Assembly: GCA_016713305.1 (NCBI GenBank)
Contig: JADJPK010000008.1
Location: forward strand, 439,275-503,274
Origin: Betaproteobacteria bacterium
GTDB taxonomy: Bacteria; Pseudomonadota; Gammaproteobacteria; Burkholderiales; Ga0077523
Direction: 5' to 3'
DNA length: 64,000 bases
The position numbers were made by a program, and so were the translations under genes. The notes under the pieces are model-generated. The model made no database searches. It was not told where the DNA came from and worked only from the letters and a program-made list of their open reading frames with translations. This document shows, piece by piece, positions 54,677 through 63,329 of this stretch; position 1 is the first letter of the stretch, and each line of letters starts with the position of its first letter.

Positions 54677-56740
54677 TCAGTCGCGCGCCCACGCGAGTTG
54701 CGTTTGCGTATGCGGAGATTCAGACAATGCCTGCACCGGCTCGCCCGCGAGGAAACGGCGTGCCATGCGCAGCATGTCGAGGATCACCACCCACAGGATG
54801 ATCGCGAACAGGAGTGCCAACGCGGCGTCGATCCGCTGGCCGAAAATGAGCGACGGCGCGGAGGCGATCTTCTCGGGAGGCAAGGTGCCTGCGGCAAGAT
54901 CCGCCGCGAGCTTGTTCGCGCCCGACAGGAAACCGACGGCGGGATTGGGGCTGAACACCTTCTCCACGGCCGCACTCGTGCACACGACCGCGAGCCAGGT
55001 GAGCGGCAGGCCGGTCACCCACGCATACCGTACCTTGCCCATCTTGATGATGATGCCGGTACACACGGTGAGCGCGATCCCCGCGAGCAACTGGTTGGAG
55101 ATCCCGAACAGCGGCCAGAGGATGTTCACGCCCCCGAGCGGATCCTGCACACCCTGCACCAGGAAGTAGCCCCAGGCCGCGACGAACACGACGCTTGCGA
55201 ACACGGTTGCGGGATAGGAAGACACGTCGCCCAGTTTCGGGGATACGTGCTTCAGCAGATCCTGCAGCATGAAACGTCCCACGCGCGTGCCGGCGTCCAG
55301 AGTGGTCAGGATGAACAGCACCTCGAACATGATGGCGAAGTGGTACCACATCGCCAGCATCTTGCCGCCGAACGTGCTGTGGAAGATCGTCGCCATGCCC
55401 ACGGCCAGGGAGGGCGCGCCGCCCACACGAGCGAACAGCGTCTTCTCGCCCATCTCGCTGGCCAGGGTGTTCATCTGGTCCACCGTGACAGGGAATCCCC
55501 ACGACGTGATCTTCGCCACCGCGTCGGCTGCTTCCTTGCCCACAACGCCTGCCGCGCTGTTGATGGCGAAATAGACGCCGGGCTCCATCACGGTCGCCGC
55601 GATCACCGCCATGATGGCGACGAACGACTCGAGGGCCATGCTGCCGTAGCCGATCATGCGGATCTCGCGCTCGTTGGCGAGCAGCTTGGGCGTCGTGCCG
55701 GAGGACACCAGCGAGTGGAAGCCGGAGATGGCGCCGCAGGCGATGGTGATGAAGACGAAGGGGAAGAGCGTGCCCTTGAAGATGGGGCCGGTGCCGTCGA
55801 TGAACTGCGTGATGGCGGGCATCTTGACCTCGGGGGCCGTCAGCAGGATGGCGCCTGCCAGCATGAACACCACGCCCAGCTTGAGGAAGGTGGAGAGATA
55901 GTCCCGGGGTGCCAGCAGCAGCCAGACAGGCAGTGCCGCCGCGGAGAATCCGTAGATCATCACGAACCAGGCGCACTGCATGTCGTCCCAGTCGAACATG
56001 CCCTTGAGGGAATCGGACTCGTTGATGACCCCGCCGCCCCACACGCAGACGAGAAGCAGGGCAATGCCGATGAGCGAGCCTTCGAGCACCCGCCCGGGGC
56101 GGATCCCGCGCATGTAGATGCCGATCAGCATCGCCACGGGGATGGTGCCCAGCACCGTCGCCGTCGCCCACGGGCTGTGCTTCATTGCCTTGACGATCAC
56201 GAGACCCAGCACGGCGATGAGGATGATGATGATCATCAGGGCACCGATCATTGCGGCCCAGCCGCCGACGGCACCGAGTTCGTCCTTGGCCATCTGACCC
56301 AGGGAACGGCCGTCGCGCCGGGTGGAGCAGAACATGGTCACCATGTCCTGCACACAGCCGCCGAGGACCGAACCGACGAGAATCCACAGCGTGCCGGGCA
56401 GGTAGCCGAACTGCATGGCGAGCGTCGGTCCGATGAGCGGTCCCGGACCGGCGATGGCGGCGAAGTGGTGTCCGAAGGCGACCCACTTGTTCGTGGGCAC
56501 GAAATCGCGTCCGTTGTTGAAGCGTTCCGCCGGCGTGGCGCGTGTCTCGTCGAGCACCAGCACCTTGGCGCATATCCAGGCACTGTAGAAGCGGTACGCG
56601 ATGAGGTACGTGCATACGGCTGCGGCGATGAACCACATGGCGTTGATCGACTCGCCCCTGTGGAGCGCGATGCCGCCGATGGCCGAGGCGCCGAGGATGG
56701 CGATGGCCACCCAGATCAGCTTGGACAGGACGTTGGGCAT
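54677..56740 (-). CDS. cstA: CstA/BtsT-family carbon-starvation transporter
   Basis: 687 residues with about sixteen hydrophobic helices. Signature segments are FVPTNKWVAFGHHFAAIAGPGPLIGPTLAMQFGYLPG, GGCVQDMVTMF, GFHSLVSSGTTPKLLANEREIRMIGYGSM and FEVLFILTTLDAGTRVGRFMLQDLL. In E. coli the family takes up pyruvate or peptides under starvation. The C-terminus is longer than BtsT and fits CstA. Followed by its small YbdD-type partner. Confidence 0.92.
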   Translation of the reverse strand: MPNVLSKLIWVAIAILGASAIGGIALHRGESINAMWFIAAAVCTYLIAYRFYSAWICAKVLVLDETRATPAERFNNGRDFVPTNKWVAFGHHFAAIAGPGPLIGPTLAMQFGYLPGTLWILVGSVLGGCVQDMVTMFCSTRRDGRSLGQMAKDELGAVGGWAAMIGALMIIIILIAVLGLVIVKAMKHSPWATATVLGTIPVAMLIGIYMRGIRPGRVLEGSLIGIALLLVCVWGGGVINESDSLKGMFDWDDMQCAWFVMIYGFSAAALPVWLLLAPRDYLSTFLKLGVVFMLAGAILLTAPEVKMPAITQFIDGTGPIFKGTLFPFVFITIACGAISGFHSLVSSGTTPKLLANEREIRMIGYGSMALESFVAIMAVIAATVMEPGVYFAINSAAGVVGKEAADAVAKITSWGFPVTVDQMNTLASEMGEKTLFARVGGAPSLAVGMATIFHSTFGGKMLAMWYHFAIMFEVLFILTTLDAGTRVGRFMLQDLLKHVSPKLGDVSSYPATVFASVVFVAAWGYFLVQGVQDPLGGVNILWPLFGISNQLLAGIALTVCTGIIIKMGKVRYAWVTGLPLTWLAVVCTSAAVEKVFSPNPAVGFLSGANKLAADLAAGTLPPEKIASAPSLIFGQRIDAALALLFAIILWVVILDMLRMARRFLAGEPVQALSESPHTQTQLAWARD

Positions 56741-56996
56741 TTCAGGGTTCTCCTCCCGTTGGATGTCGCGTGCCCGCGGGCAGCCGCGGATGTGTTCTCC
56801 CGTTCCGGCAGGGCCACCCTGTGTCGAACCCCGCCAGCGAACGACGGATCATACGACAAGGCCATCGCCCAATGCGATGTGCAGTGCGGCAACTCCCTCA
56901 ATGGCAAGGCGTTTTCCACAGTTTCCGGGACGGCACCCGGAGGGAGGCAGCGGCGCGGGTGGTAACATCCCGGGCCTCTCCCCAGGCAGGACCGCC

Positions 56997-58262
56997 ATGT
57001 TCAGCAGCCAAGACACCATCGCCGGGTTCGACCCCGAGCTTTCCCAGGCCATCGAGGCCGAGATCGCGCGCCAGGAAGATCACATCGAACTCATCGCCTC
57101 GGAAAATTACACGAGTCCCCGAGTGCTGGAAGCCCAGGGTTCGGTTCTGACGAACAAGTACGCGGAAGGGTATCCGGGCAAGCGCTACTACGGCGGCTGC
57201 GAGCACGTGGACGTGGCGGAACAGCTCGCCATCGATCGGTGCAAGAAGCTCTTCGGTGCCGAGTTCGCCAACGTGCAACCGCACTCCGGATCGCAGGCGA
57301 ACCAGGCGGTATACGCCGCGGTCCTCAAGGCCGGCGACACGATTCTTGGCATGTCGCTGGCCCACGGCGGACACCTCACGCATGGATCGCCGGTCAATCT
57401 TTCCGGCAAGCTCTACCACGCCGTCGCGTACGGCATGACGGCGGACGAGGCCATCGACTACGACGAAGTCGCCCGGCTGGCCGCGGAACACAAGCCTCGC
57501 CTGATCGTGGCCGGCGCATCGGCCTACGCTCTGCGCATCGACTTCAAGCGATTCCGGGAAATCGCCGACGCGGTGGGCGCTTACCTGATGGTGGACATGG
57601 CGCACTACGCCGGTCTGGTGGCGGCAGGGCTGTACCCCAACCCGGTCGGCATCGCCCACTTCGTCACGAGCACCACGCACAAGACGCTTCGCGGGCCACG
57701 GGGCGGCATCATCCTGGCGGGCGCAGAGCACGAGAAGATCATCAATTCCGCGATCTTTCCCGGGATCCAGGGCGGGCCTCTCATGCACGTGATCGCAGCC
57801 AAGGCGGTCGCATTCAAGGAGGCGATGACCCCGGCCTTCAGGCAGTACCAGACCCAGGTGATGGACAATGCCATGGTGCTCGCGAAGGTGCTGGCGGAGC
57901 GGGGGTTGCGCATCGTGTCCGGCCGCACGGAAAGTCACATGTTCCTGCTGGACCTGCGCGCCAAGAAGATCACCGGCAAGGATGCCGAAGCCGCGCTGGG
58001 CCGGGCCCACATCACCGTCAACAAGAATGCCATACCGAACGATCCGGAGAAGCCGTTCGTGACCTCCGGCATCCGGATCGGCTCGCCTGCCATGACGACG
58101 CGAGGCTTCAGGGAACTGGAAGCCGAACGGCTCGCCAATCTCGTCGCCGACGTCCTCGACGCTCCGCAGGACGACGCCGTGATTGCCCGGGTCGCGGATG
58201 ACGTGAAGGCGATGTGCGCGAAGTTTCCCGTCTACGAATCGTCGGCGGGCCGCAGCCGCTGA
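56997..58262 (+). CDS. glyA: Serine hydroxymethyltransferase GlyA
   Basis: 421 residues. PLP motifs: ELIASENYTSPRVLEAQGSVLTNKYAEGYPGKRYYGGCE, PHSGSQANQAVY, DMAHYAGLVAAGLYP and the PLP lysine segment VTSTTHKTLRGPRGG, then IFPGIQGGPLMHVIAAKAVA. It converts serine to glycine and supplies one-carbon units. I looked for a glycine riboswitch in the 256 bases upstream and saw none. ATG 56997. First gene of a plus-strand run glyA-nrdR-ribD-ribE. Confidence 0.96.
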   Translation: MFSSQDTIAGFDPELSQAIEAEIARQEDHIELIASENYTSPRVLEAQGSVLTNKYAEGYPGKRYYGGCEHVDVAEQLAIDRCKKLFGAEFANVQPHSGSQANQAVYAAVLKAGDTILGMSLAHGGHLTHGSPVNLSGKLYHAVAYGMTADEAIDYDEVARLAAEHKPRLIVAGASAYALRIDFKRFREIADAVGAYLMVDMAHYAGLVAAGLYPNPVGIAHFVTSTTHKTLRGPRGGIILAGAEHEKIINSAIFPGIQGGPLMHVIAAKAVAFKEAMTPAFRQYQTQVMDNAMVLAKVLAERGLRIVSGRTESHMFLLDLRAKKITGKDAEAALGRAHITVNKNAIPNDPEKPFVTSGIRIGSPAMTTRGFRELEAERLANLVADVLDAPQDDAVIARVADDVKAMCAKFPVYESSAGRSR

Positions 58263-58363
58263 GCACCGGCTCCCCAGGGTGATGCCGCCGCCAGGAAAGC
58301 AGAAGTGCAGAACGCTCGTTCGCTGATTGCGCGTGAGGGCCGGAGTACTGTGCCCGAAATTCC

Positions 58364-58849
58364 ATGAAGTGCCCGTTCTGTGGCCATCTGGATACGCAGG
58401 TGGTGGATTCGCGGGTAAGCGAGGATGCCGACAGCGTCCGCCGCCGCCGGCGCTGCCTGGCATGCGACAAGCGATTCACCACCTTCGAGCGTGTCGAACT
58501 GCGGATGCCGCAGATCGTGAAGACCAGCGGCAGCCGGGCGGAGTTCGATGAGCGCAAGCTGCGCACGAGCTTCACGCGGGCCTTGCACAAGCGTCCGGTT
58601 CCTACCGAGCAGGTCGACGCCGCGATTCAGCGGATCACGCAGCGGTTGCTGGCGCTGGGCGAGCGGGAGATTGCCTCGCGGGCCGTGGGACAGATGGTCA
58701 TGAAGGAACTGTACAAGCTCGACAAGGTGGCCTACATCCGCTTCGCATCCGTCTATCGCAGCTTCCAGGACGTGGACGACTTTCGCGATGCGATCGAAGA
58801 AGTCGCCAAGCCGGTCCCGCGGCGCAGACGCACGACGCTCCGTTCATGA
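58364..58849 (+). CDS. nrdR: Transcriptional repressor NrdR
   Basis: 161 residues. Zinc ribbon MKCPFCGHLDTQVVDSR with CLACDKRFTTFER, then an ATP-cone (VKTSGSRAEFDERKLRTSFTRALHKRPV). It senses ATP/dATP and represses ribonucleotide reductase genes. The stop overlaps the ribD start by 4 bases (ATGA). Confidence 0.96.
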   Translation: MKCPFCGHLDTQVVDSRVSEDADSVRRRRRCLACDKRFTTFERVELRMPQIVKTSGSRAEFDERKLRTSFTRALHKRPVPTEQVDAAIQRITQRLLALGEREIASRAVGQMVMKELYKLDKVAYIRFASVYRSFQDVDDFRDAIEEVAKPVPRRRRTTLRS

Positions 58850-59955
58850 GTTTCACGTACGACGACCGGGGTCACATGGCACGGGCGCTGGAACTCGCGG
58901 CGCTCGGCATGAATACCACCTCCCCCAATCCGCGGGTCGGGTGCGTGCTCGTGCGCGACGGTGCGACGGTGGGCGAGGGCTGGCACGCGCGGACGGGCGA
59001 ACCTCACGCGGAAGTGCATGCGCTCGCGGCTGCCGGAGACCGAGCGGCGGGGGCCACCGCCTATGTTTCGCTCGAGCCGTGCAGCCATCATGGACGGACG
59101 CCTCCCTGCGCAGACGCGCTGATCCGCGCCGGTGTGCGGCGTGTGGTTGCCGCCATGGAAGACCCCAATCCCAGGGTACGGGGCCAGGGTCTGGCCCGGC
59201 TCAGGGAAGCCGGCATGGAGACCGACTGTGGTCTGCTGGAGGACGAGGCGCGCGAACTCAACATCGGTTTCGTGGCGCGGATGACCCGGGGACGGCCCTG
59301 GCTCCGCGTGAAGATCGCCGCGAGCCTGGATGGCAAGACTGCCCTGCCCAACGGCGCGAGTCAGTGGATCACCGGGCCCGAGGCGCGCCGTGACGGTCAC
59401 GCCTGGCGGGCACGCTCATGCGTGGTGATGACCGGGATCGGCACCTTGCGTGACGACGATCCGAGGCTCACCGTGCGCGATGTTCCGGTGCAACGCCAGC
59501 CGGTGAGGCTGGTGGTGGACAGCCGTCTGCGCATTCCGCTCGATGCCAAGATCCTGGACGGCGGCAGTCTCATCGTCGCGACTGCCACGGACGATGCCGA
59601 GAAGGTCGCACAGCTCGCCGAGCGGAACGCGGAGGTCTGGGTCCTGCCGGACTCCACCGGCAAGGTGGATCTGCCGTCGCTCATGCAGCGTCTGGGAGAG
59701 CGGCAGGTAAACGAGGTGCTGGGCGAGGCCGGCATCAACCTGCACAGCGCGCTGTGGGCAGCCGGCGTCGTGGATGAACTCGTGCTGTACCAGGCGCCGC
59801 GGCTGCTGGGCGATGCGGCGCGTGGAATGCTCAGGCTGGCGCCCGGAGAACTCGTCGACGACATGCCGCAACTGGATGTGCGCGACATTTCACGCTTTGG
59901 CGACGACCTGAGGATCATCGCGCGGCCTCGTCGCCGTTCATCCCATTCAACCTAG
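58846..59955 (+). CDS. ribD: Riboflavin biosynthesis deaminase/reductase RibD
   Basis: 369 residues. The N-terminal deaminase has HAEVHAL and PCSHHGRTPPC (zinc ligands), NPRVGCVLV. The C-terminal reductase has RVKIAASLDGKTALPNGASQWITGPEAR, MTGIGTLRDDDPRLTVR and VNEVLGEAGINLHSAL. It carries out two successive steps from GTP-derived pyrimidine to ribitylamino compound. Coupled to nrdR upstream; 73 bases to ribE. No FMN riboswitch seen. Confidence 0.96.
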   Translation: MSFTYDDRGHMARALELAALGMNTTSPNPRVGCVLVRDGATVGEGWHARTGEPHAEVHALAAAGDRAAGATAYVSLEPCSHHGRTPPCADALIRAGVRRVVAAMEDPNPRVRGQGLARLREAGMETDCGLLEDEARELNIGFVARMTRGRPWLRVKIAASLDGKTALPNGASQWITGPEARRDGHAWRARSCVVMTGIGTLRDDDPRLTVRDVPVQRQPVRLVVDSRLRIPLDAKILDGGSLIVATATDDAEKVAQLAERNAEVWVLPDSTGKVDLPSLMQRLGERQVNEVLGEAGINLHSALWAAGVVDELVLYQAPRLLGDAARGMLRLAPGELVDDMPQLDVRDISRFGDDLRIIARPRRRSSHST

Positions 59956-60028
59956 GCCAGGCCCGCCTGATGTACGCGCCGCGTGCATCGAAGGGACCGT
60001 CAATCGGAAACCGGAGCTTCCCCAGATC

Positions 60029-60628
60029 ATGTTCACCGGAATCGTGCAGGCCATCGGCAGGATAGACCGCTTCATACCTAGCGGACTTGGCGCGCGCGTC
60101 AGGATCGACGCGCCGACCCTGGATCTCGGAGACGCGATGCTCGGCGACAGCATCGCCGTCAATGGTTGTTGCCTTACGGTCGTGGCGCTCGATGGCTCCG
60201 GGTTCGAAGTCGACGTGTCGAGGGAGACGCTCGACTGCACCGTGGGCTTCCGGCCGGGAGAGCGGCTCAACCTGGAAAAGGCGTTGCGGGCGAATGACCG
60301 CCTGGGCGGTCACCTCGTGACCGGTCACGTGGACGGGGTAGGCGAAGTAGTGAACGTGGAATCGCTCGCGGACAACCGCAAGCTCGAATTCCGGGTTCCT
60401 GGAGAACTCGCGCGTTACGTTGCGCGCAAGGGCTCGATCACCGTGAACGGTGTGAGTCTCACGGTCAATCGGGTGGGAGACGACTGCTTCAGCGTGAATC
60501 TCATTCCACACACGCTGGCGGTCACCAATCTCGGCGACCTCGAGACGGGATCACGGGTGAATCTGGAGGTGGATCTGATCGCCCGGTACGTGGAACGCAT
60601 GCTGTCCGGAGATTCCTCACATCCCTGA
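60029..60628 (+). CDS. ribE: Riboflavin synthase alpha subunit RibE
   Basis: 199 residues of two lumazine-binding repeats. The first starts MFTGIVQAIGRID with GDSIAVNGCCLTV and the second starts GGHLVTGHVDGVG with GSITVNGVSLTVN. It dismutates two lumazine molecules to riboflavin. No ribosome site stronger than CCCCAG is visible. Ends the plus-strand run; a hairpin follows. Confidence 0.95.
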   Translation: MFTGIVQAIGRIDRFIPSGLGARVRIDAPTLDLGDAMLGDSIAVNGCCLTVVALDGSGFEVDVSRETLDCTVGFRPGERLNLEKALRANDRLGGHLVTGHVDGVGEVVNVESLADNRKLEFRVPGELARYVARKGSITVNGVSLTVNRVGDDCFSVNLIPHTLAVTNLGDLETGSRVNLEVDLIARYVERMLSGDSSHP

Positions 60629-60641
60629 GATGCACGAACGG

Positions 60642-60675
60642 CAACACCCGCCGCGACGATGCGCAGGCGGGCGTT
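60642..60675. terminator. Hairpin between convergent ribE and PEP-CTERM genes
   Basis: AACACCCGCC pairs with GGCGGGCGTT (one mismatch) across a 14-base loop. On either strand a short T-rich end follows only weakly (GTTCCT, GTTGCC), so a bidirectional terminator is possible but not strong. Confidence 0.4.
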
Positions 60676-60704
60676 CCTGGAGGGGGGTACTGGCAGCTGG
60701 ATCG

Positions 60705-61412
60705 TCAGTGGTTGCGTGCGACCCTGCGGCTCGCTCCAGCGACAATGCCCAGTCCCGCAAGGATCAGAAGATAGGTGGACGGTTCAGGCACCGCGGTGGT
60801 CACTTCATCCGTGACGACCGCATATCGGTCGCCCAGTTCGGGGTCACCCACGAGGAACGAGAAGTTCATACCGTTCTGATAGGCAGGCGCCGGCTGAAAC
60901 TGGCCGGGATCCGGCACCGTGGCGGGCAGCGGCGCGGGCGCGGTCAAGGCGTCCGGGCCTCCGAAGGGCTCGAAGTCGTACATGGACAGCGAGAACACGT
61001 AATCATGGGCACCCGGCACGAGTTCGGGCCCGTTGAACGTCTCGGCATACAGGAACATCGCGTCCTGTCCGTTCATGCCCGAATAATTGTCGTAGAGGTT
61101 CAACCACGCCGATCCGTTGGCGGAGTCCCAGTTCCAGGCATTCGAACCGATCGTTACAGTGAGACTCTGGAGGAAAGTAGTGTAGTCGGCGATGCCACCC
61201 GCGTTGTTGTCGGGCACGGCTGCATCGTCGTAGGAGAAATCGAGTTCGAGAATTGCCGAGTTGGAGGGGACCCCGGGAAAGTTGCTCGCGATGATGGGAC
61301 CCTCGTAATGCCCCGTCACGATCGCCGCCGAGACGGGTTGGGTCAGCATCGCCCCGGCGCACAGGGCGCCGCCCAGCATTGCGTTGAGTCTGCTCTGCTT
61401 CTGCTTCGACAT
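60705..61412 (-). CDS. PEP-CTERM surface/exported protein
   Basis: 235 residues. Signal peptide (LNAMLGGALCAGAMLTQPVSA) and C-terminal sorting signal at 208-235 (VPEPSTYLLILAG, helix, SRRVAR). The body has GHYEGPIIASNFPGVPSNSAILELDFSY-type beta-strands, ending with GDPELGDRYAVVTDEV. No domain recognised. GGGAGACCC precedes ATG 61412. Divergent from the Tat-exported DsrE-like gene, with about 270 bases between them for both promoters. Confidence 0.87.
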   Translation of the reverse strand: MSKQKQSRLNAMLGGALCAGAMLTQPVSAAIVTGHYEGPIIASNFPGVPSNSAILELDFSYDDAAVPDNNAGGIADYTTFLQSLTVTIGSNAWNWDSANGSAWLNLYDNYSGMNGQDAMFLYAETFNGPELVPGAHDYVFSLSMYDFEPFGGPDALTAPAPLPATVPDPGQFQPAPAYQNGMNFSFLVGDPELGDRYAVVTDEVTTAVPEPSTYLLILAGLGIVAGASRRVARNH

Positions 61413-61680
61413 TCCGGGTCTCCCTTGTAGATGGATCTGGCAGCGCCAGATCGTCCTTGGCGTATGCAGTGAGTGACAGCAACTATCACGCCTAGCCCTG
61501 GAGGCGTCGACGGCTCCGCTCGCGACTCGGTCCCGCGACACTCCGGACCCTGTGGCGGGGCGTTGCATGCTGTCAAGAAATTCGACGCAACGTCGCTGCG
61601 CCTTCTTGGCGTCAGGCCCTTTGGTACCATTCGCCGCAGTGCGCGAAGGCCACGCCCGCCAACCAGAGGAGGAGCACAGC

Positions 61681-62358
61681 ATGAAAGAGACACCGTTTCC
61701 CGAGAATCGACGCGAGTTCCTGACGCTGGCCGCCGCTGCCGCCGCCGGACTCGGTGCCACGCTGCCGGTGGCCAGTTCCGCGGTTCATGCCGCCGAGGCC
61801 TCTACCGAGCTGGCGGCGGATATCGCCCGCTGGTTCGAGAGTGTGCCGGGTAAGCATCACCAGGTGACGGACTGGCCAGAGCTCAACCACGGCATGGGGC
61901 TCATCTATACCCTCGCTTTTCTGATCAGCACCCCGGCAGGCCTCGGTGTATCGCCTGCCGACGTGGGGGCCGTGCTGGTGATCCGGCACGATACGATTCC
62001 GCTCGCTCTTGGCGATGCGGTCTGGGCGAAATACAAGCTGGGCGAGGTGTTCAAGATCGACGATCCCGAAACCAAGGCACCTGCTGTCCGCAATCCCTAT
62101 TACCTCAAGCCGGGCGCGTTGCCCTTCCAGGAAGCGGCATTGTCCAGGTTGATTGACGCCGGCGTCCGGGTCGCTGCGTGCGATCTGGCGCTGACGTTCC
62201 GCAGCATGATGATCGCGAAGAAGATGGGACTGGAGCCGGCTGCCGTGAAACAGGAGTGGATGGACGCGTTGCACCCGGGCATCAAGGTCCTTCCCTCCGG
62301 CGTGTTCGCCTGCCACGCAGCGCAGGCCAGGGGTTTCACCTACATGTTCGCCGGTTGA
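61681..62358 (+). CDS. Tat-exported DsrE-like protein
   Basis: 225 residues. The N-terminus has a twin-arginine signal (NRREFLTLAAAAAAG, cleavage after AVHA). The mature part has a DsrE-type fold pattern: VGAVLVIRHDTIPLALGDAVWAKY, LSRLIDAGVRVAACDLALTFRS and HPGIKVLPSGVFACHAAQARG with a Cys near the end. DsrE proteins carry or sense sulfur; Tat export suggests a periplasmic cofactor-bound role. GGAGGAG precedes ATG 61681. About 100 bases before the diheme cytochrome gene. Confidence 0.75.
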   Translation: MKETPFPENRREFLTLAAAAAAGLGATLPVASSAVHAAEASTELAADIARWFESVPGKHHQVTDWPELNHGMGLIYTLAFLISTPAGLGVSPADVGAVLVIRHDTIPLALGDAVWAKYKLGEVFKIDDPETKAPAVRNPYYLKPGALPFQEAALSRLIDAGVRVAACDLALTFRSMMIAKKMGLEPAAVKQEWMDALHPGIKVLPSGVFACHAAQARGFTYMFAG

Positions 62359-62461
62359 CGATGGGTTCGGCGCTTCGCGTGTGGTCGCGAGGCGCCGACG
62401 GTCGCGGCATCCGCAGTTGCACGCAAGCACCGGCCCGGTCGTCCTGCCTTCCTTCATTCAC

Positions 62462-63280
62462 ATGCATCGCCCGAGCCTGATCGGACGCGTTCTCCTCACG
62501 GTGGCAACCGCGCTCATGAGCGCGGTTGCCTGCGCGCGACCCTCCATCGACGAACTGAAAGCCCGGGGCGTGCTCGACGACTACGAGAGCAATGTCGTAT
62601 TCGGGTACAACATCGTGATGGACACGCCCCGTTACGCGCCCCGGTACTCCGGCAACCGGCTCAGTTGCACGAACTGCCATCTCGCCGGGGGCACGGCACC
62701 CGATGCCTTCCCGCTCAACGTGGCGGGTCTGTACCCGCGCTGGAGGGCCAAGAACGGCGTGCGCAACGGAATCGGCCTGCGCATCCGGGAATGCTTTCTC
62801 TATAGTCATAACGGCGTGATGCCTCCCGCGGACGCGCCCGAAGTGCTCGCAGTCGCCGCCTATGTGAACTATCTGTCGGAGGGCGAGGTGATCGGCAAGC
62901 CCCCCCGCAGCTGGGGCGTGCCCACGCTCACGGACACCGACCAGGATCCCAATCCCGCCATGGGAGAGACGGTCTACAAGCGCGCTTGCGCGGCTTGCCA
63001 CGGGCCGGAGGGGCGTGGCTCCTCCACCGTGCCGCCCGTGTGGGGTCCGGAGTCGTACAGCGCTGGTGCAGGCATGAACAACATCGAAAAGGCGGCCGCA
63101 TTCATCTGGGCCAACATGCCGCTCGGGGCGGGGCGATCGCTCACGCAGCAGGAAGCGCTCGACGTGGCGGCCTTCCTTCATCTCCAGTTGCGTCCATTCG
63201 ATCCCCGCGAGGGACGGCTGAAGAAGCTGGCGGAACGCGTGGTTCAGTGGTTCCGCGGCGGAACAGGGAGCGGACGCTGA
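62462..63280 (+). CDS. Periplasmic diheme cytochrome c, TsdA/SoxA-like
   Basis: 272 residues with a signal peptide (IGRVLLTVATALMSAVACA). Two heme motifs: CTNCH in LSCTNCHLAGGT and CAACH in ACAACHGPEGRGSS. Between them ECFLYSHNGVMPP resembles the Cys-containing stretch of TsdA-type thiosulfate dehydrogenases, where a Cys ligates the active-site heme. This suggests thiosulfate-to-tetrathionate chemistry, but SoxA-like and general electron-transfer roles remain possible. Next to a DsrE-like protein and a SulP transporter, which also point to sulfur. Confidence 0.8.
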   Translation: MHRPSLIGRVLLTVATALMSAVACARPSIDELKARGVLDDYESNVVFGYNIVMDTPRYAPRYSGNRLSCTNCHLAGGTAPDAFPLNVAGLYPRWRAKNGVRNGIGLRIRECFLYSHNGVMPPADAPEVLAVAAYVNYLSEGEVIGKPPRSWGVPTLTDTDQDPNPAMGETVYKRACAACHGPEGRGSSTVPPVWGPESYSAGAGMNNIEKAAAFIWANMPLGAGRSLTQQEALDVAAFLHLQLRPFDPREGRLKKLAERVVQWFRGGTGSGR

Positions 63281-63329
63281 GGGTGCGACGCTCAGGACCA
63301 TCGGCCCGAGTCCGCCTGCGGGCCCGATC

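Noticed and set aside
54575..56965. 796-codon plus-strand open frame opposite cstA
   Set aside because: Highly charged, His/Asp-rich sequence complementary to a membrane-protein gene; no ribosome site and no domain.
56741..56996. Glycine riboswitch upstream of glyA
   Set aside because: The conserved aptamer core (paired CTGGGAGA-type segments) was not found in this leader.
59956..60028. FMN riboswitch before ribE or ribD
   Set aside because: The gap is too short and lacks the RFN core (AGGGTGAAATTC, GACCGGTGGTATAGTC).
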